Positions 6,530 to 7,785 of a stretch of DNA of 7,785 bases are shown here, piece after piece. The position numbers and the translations under genes were made by a program. The first letter of the stretch is position 1. Each line of letters opens with the position of its first letter. The notes beneath the pieces were generated by a model, which did no database searches, was not told where the DNA came from, and was given only the letters and a program-made list of their open reading frames with translations. Origin of the DNA: Gammaproteobacteria bacterium (lineage in GTDB: Bacteria > Pseudomonadota > Gammaproteobacteria > SZUA-229); the NCBI GenBank assembly GCA_029879605.1, contig JAOUQA010000082.1:1-7785 (forward strand), in the 5' to 3' direction.

Positions 6530-6913
6530 TTATTTGCTACCGATGAGCTCAATTTGATAACCATCTGGGTCTTCAACGAAAGCAATGATTGTTGTGCCGG
6601 CATTCATTGGGCCTGCTTCACGAATGATTTTTCCACCACGGTTTTTAATTTCATCTGTTGCCTGATAAACATCATCGACTTCCAGTGCAATGTGACCATA
6701 GCCAGTACCAATATTATAGCTGTCTGTATCCCAGTTATGGGTTAACTCAATGACTGTGTTTTTAGATTCATCACCATAGCCTACGAATGCCAGGGTGAAT
6801 TTGCCGTCAGGATAATCTTTCTGTCGAAGTAGTTTCATTCCCAGTACTTCAGTATAAAAAGCAATGGATGTTTGCAGGTTTCCAACTCTGAGCATAGTGT
6901 GTAATAAACGCAT
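6530..6913 (-). CDS. gloA: Lactoylglutathione lyase (glyoxalase I)
   Basis: This cytoplasmic metalloenzyme converts the hemithioacetal of methylglyoxal and glutathione to S-lactoylglutathione, the first step of methylglyoxal detoxification. The 127 residues are slightly shorter than E. coli GloA (135), mainly at the C-terminus. The four metal ligands of the bacterial Ni/Co-type enzyme are present at the same positions as in E. coli: His5 (MRLLHTMLRV), Glu56 (NTVIELTHNW), His74 (GYGHIALEV) and Glu122 (DGYQIELI). The conserved SIAFYTEVLGMKLLR and AFVEDPDGYQIE motifs complete the vicinal-oxygen-chelate fold. It lacks the long loops of the eukaryotic Zn-type enzyme. The ATG lies 1 base after the stop of the phospholipase D-like gene. 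An AAGGGG ribosome site 5 bases upstream confirms the start. Cotranscription with the upstream gene is very likely; I see no functional link between the two. Confidence 0.96.
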   Translation of the reverse strand: MRLLHTMLRVGNLQTSIAFYTEVLGMKLLRQKDYPDGKFTLAFVGYGDESKNTVIELTHNWDTDSYNIGTGYGHIALEVDDVYQATDEIKNRGGKIIREAGPMNAGTTIIAFVEDPDGYQIELIGSK

Positions 6914-6914
6914 A

Positions 6915-7785
6915 CTAACCCCTTCTGTTTCTAAAGCGTTTCCAGTGGCGAATAATTTTAAGGCGAGTGAGTATTATATCAGCTAATCGAATATAAATAT
7001 TCCAGAAACCGATTTTAAGTTTGTTTGAGAAGCTTCTTTGTTTCCAGCATGTATCATTAATCTCAATGCTTTGCTTGAAATCAGATTGAAATACATGCAT
7101 GACTGAGGTAGAAAAGTACGGATCCTGTATTTCCTGGTTGGCATCAAGGTTCCAGCGCAAATTCCATCGATCAATATTGCAGGAGCCCAGGGAAACCCAG
7201 TTATCACAGAGAATAATTTTTGCATGCAGGAATCTTGGCTGGTATTCGAATATACGTACGCCGTCACTAAGTAAGTTAGTGTAGTAATGCTGAGCCAGGT
7301 AATGAGTCATCGGGTGATCAGTCTGTGAGCCTGGGATAAGTATTCTAACGTCAACACCACGTTTTGCACTGCTTCTGAGGGCCTGTCTGAATTTTCTTGA
7401 TGGAACAAAATAGGCAGTGCACAGCCATACGCGTCCACGTGCTTTACGAATTCGGTTAATTGCCGAACGTTTGATTTCGAGAAATCCCGGGCCTTCAGTC
7501 ATAGCAACACGGCCCTTATGTGTAGCGGTGCAGGGTTCTGGCGTGCGTAAAGGTATAGTTATGTCAGACCAGCGTTTCCAGTTCTCATTGAACAGGATTT
7601 GCCACTGGTCTACATTGTCACCACGAATTTCCAGCATATTTTCACGCCAGCTCTTTTCGGGGTTTTCTTTGTTGCTGAACTTATCTGTAATTCCCGCACC
7701 GCCGATAAATGCAGTGTTGCCATCAACAACCAGCATTTTTCTATGATCTCTAAAGAGTAATAACTTATGTTTTTTAAGGTGTAGA
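6915..7785 (-). CDS. Phospholipase D-family / cardiolipin synthase-like protein, N-terminus cut by the window edge
   Basis: The frame stays open to the right edge, giving 290 whole codons (289 residues) of the C-terminal part. Two HKD motifs (HxKxxxxD) are visible. The first is HRKMLVVD at 7722-7745, preceded by FRD and followed by GNTAFIGGAGI. The second is HAKIILCD at 7203-7226, followed by GSCNIDRWNLRWNLDANQEI. In this family each motif gives half of one active site that proceeds through a phosphohistidine intermediate. The GSxN and N-L-D/E-A-N region after the second motif resembles ClsB-type bacterial cardiolipin synthases (about 410 residues), so roughly 100 or more residues are probably missing. 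The tail of about 35 residues is basic and amphipathic (RLKIIRHWKRFRNRRG), consistent with membrane-surface contact. Cardiolipin synthesis is likely but not proven; another phosphatidyltransferase or a phospholipase is possible. An internal ATG at 7734-7736 is not the start, since it falls inside the first HKD motif. Confidence 0.88.
   Translation of the reverse strand, partial: LHLKKHKLLLFRDHRKMLVVDGNTAFIGGAGITDKFSNKENPEKSWRENMLEIRGDNVDQWQILFNENWKRWSDITIPLRTPEPCTATHKGRVAMTEGPGFLEIKRSAINRIRKARGRVWLCTAYFVPSRKFRQALRSSAKRGVDVRILIPGSQTDHPMTHYLAQHYYTNLLSDGVRIFEYQPRFLHAKIILCDNWVSLGSCNIDRWNLRWNLDANQEIQDPYFSTSVMHVFQSDFKQSIEINDTCWKQRSFSNKLKIGFWNIYIRLADIILTRLKIIRHWKRFRNRRG
6919..6924 (-). promoter_or_regulatory. 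Ribosome binding site of gloA inside the upstream gene
   Basis: AAGGGG on the minus strand lies 5 bases before the gloA ATG, within the last codons of the phospholipase D-like gene. The upstream stop TAG (6915-6917) sits between the site and the start. This fixes the gloA start and shows that the two genes share a transcript. Confidence 0.7.

Noticed and set aside
6983..7284. Short overlapping frames (minus 6983-7267, plus 7099-7284) within the phospholipase D-like gene
   Set aside because: The main frame carries the second HKD motif across this stretch, so these are shadows.
7734..7736. ATG at 7734-7736 as the start of the phospholipase D-like gene
   Set aside because: It falls inside the first HKD motif, after His and Lys of HRKMLVVD. 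The frame continues open to the edge with family-typical residues, so the real start is outside the window.
1..7785. tRNA or rRNA genes, CRISPR arrays, insertion sequences and phage or defence genes
   Set aside because: I saw no cloverleaf, regularly spaced repeats, transposase motifs or terminal inverted repeats. All long frames are explained by core chromosomal families.

Overview
The window comes from a gammaproteobacterial chromosome. It carries the FabA/FabB pair of anaerobic unsaturated fatty-acid synthesis, a class I-type GloA glyoxalase, an RNase D with HRDC regions, and two gammaproteobacterial families of unknown function (DUF4426-like and DUF3549-like). By eye the GC content is in the low-to-mid forties, and intergenic DNA is AT-rich. 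I could not place it to genus. There are no mobile elements, RNA genes or CRISPR arrays, and it looks like ordinary core-genome DNA.

Layout, left to right. Positions 1-1642 hold the end of a fabA-fabB operon on the minus strand; fabB runs off the left edge. Positions 1643-1820 hold a candidate fabA promoter and a strong intrinsic terminator that closes the next minus-strand gene. Positions 1821-2273 encode a small secreted DUF4426-like protein (minus). Positions 2274-2488 are a divergent control region with one candidate promoter in each direction and a perfect GGTTTA-N4-TAAACC palindrome between them. Positions 2489-3742 encode the only plus-strand gene, a signalling protein with a degenerate cyclic-nucleotide-binding-like N-terminus and an HDOD domain. 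It collides tail-to-tail, with a 23-base overlap, with a minus-strand gene (3720-4187) for a LexA/UmuD-type self-cleaving S24 protein that has no DNA-binding domain.

Positions 4310-7785 hold a compact minus-strand cluster, read in the order phospholipase D/cardiolipin-synthase-like gene (cut by the right edge), gloA, rnd, DUF3549-like gene. The first pair is 1 base apart, gloA and rnd are 49 bases apart, and rnd and the DUF3549-like gene overlap by 4 bases (ATGA). This points to a common transcript.

Functionally, two parts touch membrane lipids (FabA/FabB making unsaturated acyl chains, and a cardiolipin-synthase-like enzyme). The rest covers methylglyoxal detoxification, RNA 3'-end processing and stress or signal responses. 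I see no convincing undescribed multi-gene system. The points most worth a second look are the orphan HTH-less S24 protein with its convergent overlap, the uncharacterised gene translationally coupled to RNase D, and the palindrome in the divergent promoter region.
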